Positions 62,277 through 64,000 of a stretch of 64,000 bases of DNA are shown one piece after another. This DNA is from Prosapia bicincta. Its lineage: Eukaryota > Arthropoda > Insecta > Hemiptera > Cercopidae. Where the stretch lies: positions 167,750,214-167,814,213 of the forward strand of contig JBAIZL010000002.1 of assembly GCA_036971475.1 (NCBI GenBank). Reading direction: 5' to 3'. The notes beneath the pieces were generated by a model that worked only from the letters and a program-made list of their open reading frames with translations, searched no databases and was not told the DNA's origin. A program made the position numbers and the translations under genes. Position 1 is the first letter of the stretch; every line of letters starts with the position of its first letter.

Positions 62277-62775
62277 GTCATTCTTTCAGAAAATATCTAA
62301 GGGTGGAATTAAAGAAATGTTTTCACCTGCCAACAACGACTACCAGAAAAATTTAATGAATGTAGTTAAAGAAGAACTTTTAGAAAAAATAGGTCATTTC
62401 TGAAACACATTTGTACCTATAACAACTTATGACAAATCAAATATGGTGAATAAATAAAAGAGATGTATTACATTGCTTACCGAAAACGTTTTTCACCGTG
62501 ATGCCTAGCTACAATGTAATATACATTGGGAAGAACTTTATCCTTACAAATTTTGGTTACATTTGGCTGTCGTAAGTACAGAAATACTATTATTTCAATG
62601 TTTAATTTTTTTACCCGAAAATGGTAATTTGTGCTCGTTTGAACCTATAAAATATAGACGTGTTCAATTGGCCTACTTGAGCAAAAAATTACCATTAGAT
62701 GAGATTCGACCAAATAAAAGCCTTCTTTTATTTACAATGTACAATAAAGGTAGATTTTTCTGGTTACCTACCTGA
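62277..62775 (+). pseudogene. Decayed unidentified gene related to the repeat unit
   Basis: The plus strand starts ATGTCATTCTTTCAG at 62277 (MSFFQKISKGGIKEMFSPAN, 42 codons to a TGA). It continues in frame as NTFVPITTYDKSNMVNK, a TAA, KRCITLLTENVF. After frame changes it gives VIYIGKNFILT and then the 62563-62775 frame (LPENGNLCSFEPIKYRRVQL, LPLDEIRPNKSLLLF). The 62462-62550 part is the sense-strand relative of sequence present in antisense in all three tandem copies. Few disruptions over 500 bp suggest a rather young pseudogene of unknown origin, possibly transposon or viral. Confidence 0.35.
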
Positions 62776-62779
62776 GGTA

Positions 62780-64000
62780 AAGGTGATACAATATATCGAA
62801 GAAGTTTTTGAAATAAAGTAAGAAATGTATCGTCATTACGTCTAAGCTAAATTAGAACAGATGTAAATTGGCCTTTACATTCATTCGTCGCAGAAATTGA
62901 ACACCACACAGACACAAAGTTTGTTAATCCCCGTGATAGGCACTTATAGGTGGTGTTGGTTTCCAGGTGCGTCTTCAGTTTCAGCCACAATATCTGGATT
63001 AATGAAGTTGTACTCAATGTTTTTCCCTTCATCGAAGTTGATTGTTAAAACTATTTCTTCATTAATTATTTAGTTTTTAGGTTTACATTGTTTTTGTTAC
63101 TTTTTTTCCCTATTTATATATAGGTAAAGAAAAATAAATACTTGTTTAAACACAAGGTTTTCCATTTAATATATTTTGTCGTTTTATATTTATTAGTCAT
63201 TTAGTTAACTAGTGTTATAAGTAATATGAAATTTACAATTATTATTTCATTCTTAATTTCATATTATATCTACACAATTTTGTATATTAAGTTTCGTTTC
63301 TTTGCTACATTATTTATATTTTTGTAACAATTTTTGTTTATTTTGGATGAAAAAAAATATATGTATTATGATATTATTGACAAAAATATCATATATCTTT
63401 GAAAGTGTAATAAAATATAGTAGAAATCACTTGAAATACAAAATTTCATTACATCCCGGACCCTCAGCTCAAGTGGTCTGACGTAATATCTTATTATAAT
63501 TTTTGTCCGTAAAATGCTTAAGTGATAACCCGAAATCATTGCAACTAAATGTATGCTCCACATTACAAATATTACATTAACATTTAATTTGAAAAAACAT
63601 TATTATTGTTTATTCTTTTTTTTATAAAGACAACAGTAAATAAAATTTTATGTTTTTAAAATCATAAAATATTTACTTTCCTATTTAACCTACTTTAGAT
63701 CAAAGTAGTAAACATTATTAAACTAAGAAACATTTACCCTAACCCCAAGTTAAAAATAAAATCCACATTAAGGGGGTTTCCCAAGGTTTTCATTTTCGTA
63801 AAATAAGGTTGACATATAATTTGTTAAATCAATGTTTATTTCCCTTAGATCAAAAGTAGCGTTTTAAATGAGGTATTAAAATAATATTGCTTATAAACGC
63901 TATGGAATTGGAATTTTCACAAAATATAATGGTTCTTAATTTTTTGCGTTTACATTAATAAAGTTGAATGTGAAAAATTTGGTTCACGATATTTTGTATA
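62780..64000. other. AT-rich sequence to window end, nothing recognised
   Basis: Short minus-strand frames (62847-63032, 63366-63563) have no recognisable domain. Confidence 0.5.

Overview
This window looks like a gene-poor, AT-rich, repeat-dominated stretch of an animal nuclear genome, most likely an arthropod. The reasons are the remains of several Penelope-like retroelements (PLEs), a mariner, two piggyBac elements and a possible hAT element, GT-AG style splice sites, and many (TA)n, (GT)n and satellite arrays. No intact host gene is visible. Nothing suggests a bacterium, plasmid or organelle. The species cannot be named from the sequence.

Layout. 1-2457: a PLE (PLE-A) as two inverted copies, with a hammerhead-ribozyme-like motif and a TATA-like box between them. 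4549-5545: broken mariner. 5784-5986: solo PLE 3' end against a (TA)n tract. 9032-9500: PLE-C fragment. 11434-13762: 40-bp satellite with higher-order structure. 14222-14535: TA/GA hairpin plus a PLE ribozyme fossil. 16424-17520: 23-bp minisatellite. 20390-20595: possible hAT fragment. 21731-24715: composite PLE-B locus interrupted by about 1.4 kb that carries a 145-bp-arm palindrome with two ribozyme-like motifs. 33268-36795: degenerate intron-bearing piggyBac with an internal 85-bp triplication. 37031-37856: very long TA/GT tract. 39450-40075: PLE-D reverse transcriptase. 41561-44218: TA/GA tracts and clustered PLE-B-type 3' ends. 46846-50050: 201-bp satellite. 51151-51613: 230-bp duplication. 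53078-55300: 141-bp satellite. 56005-56781: piggyBac MITE with perfect 12-bp terminal repeats. 57385-62180: three tandem copies of a 1.3-1.5 kb unit, followed by a related decayed reading frame at 62277-62775.

The elements are almost all dead: frameshifts, in-frame stops and truncation are present in each transposase or reverse transcriptase. The most interesting signal is a shared RNA-like motif. It reads CUGANGA, U, a hairpin, GAAA, a short self-complementary helix, UH, then a closing helix. It occurs at the ends of at least three unrelated PLE families, with compensating helices. The second theme is that PLE 3' ends repeatedly abut (TA)n tracts. The third is the density of satellites with higher-order organisation, which suggests heterochromatin or a similar low-recombination region.
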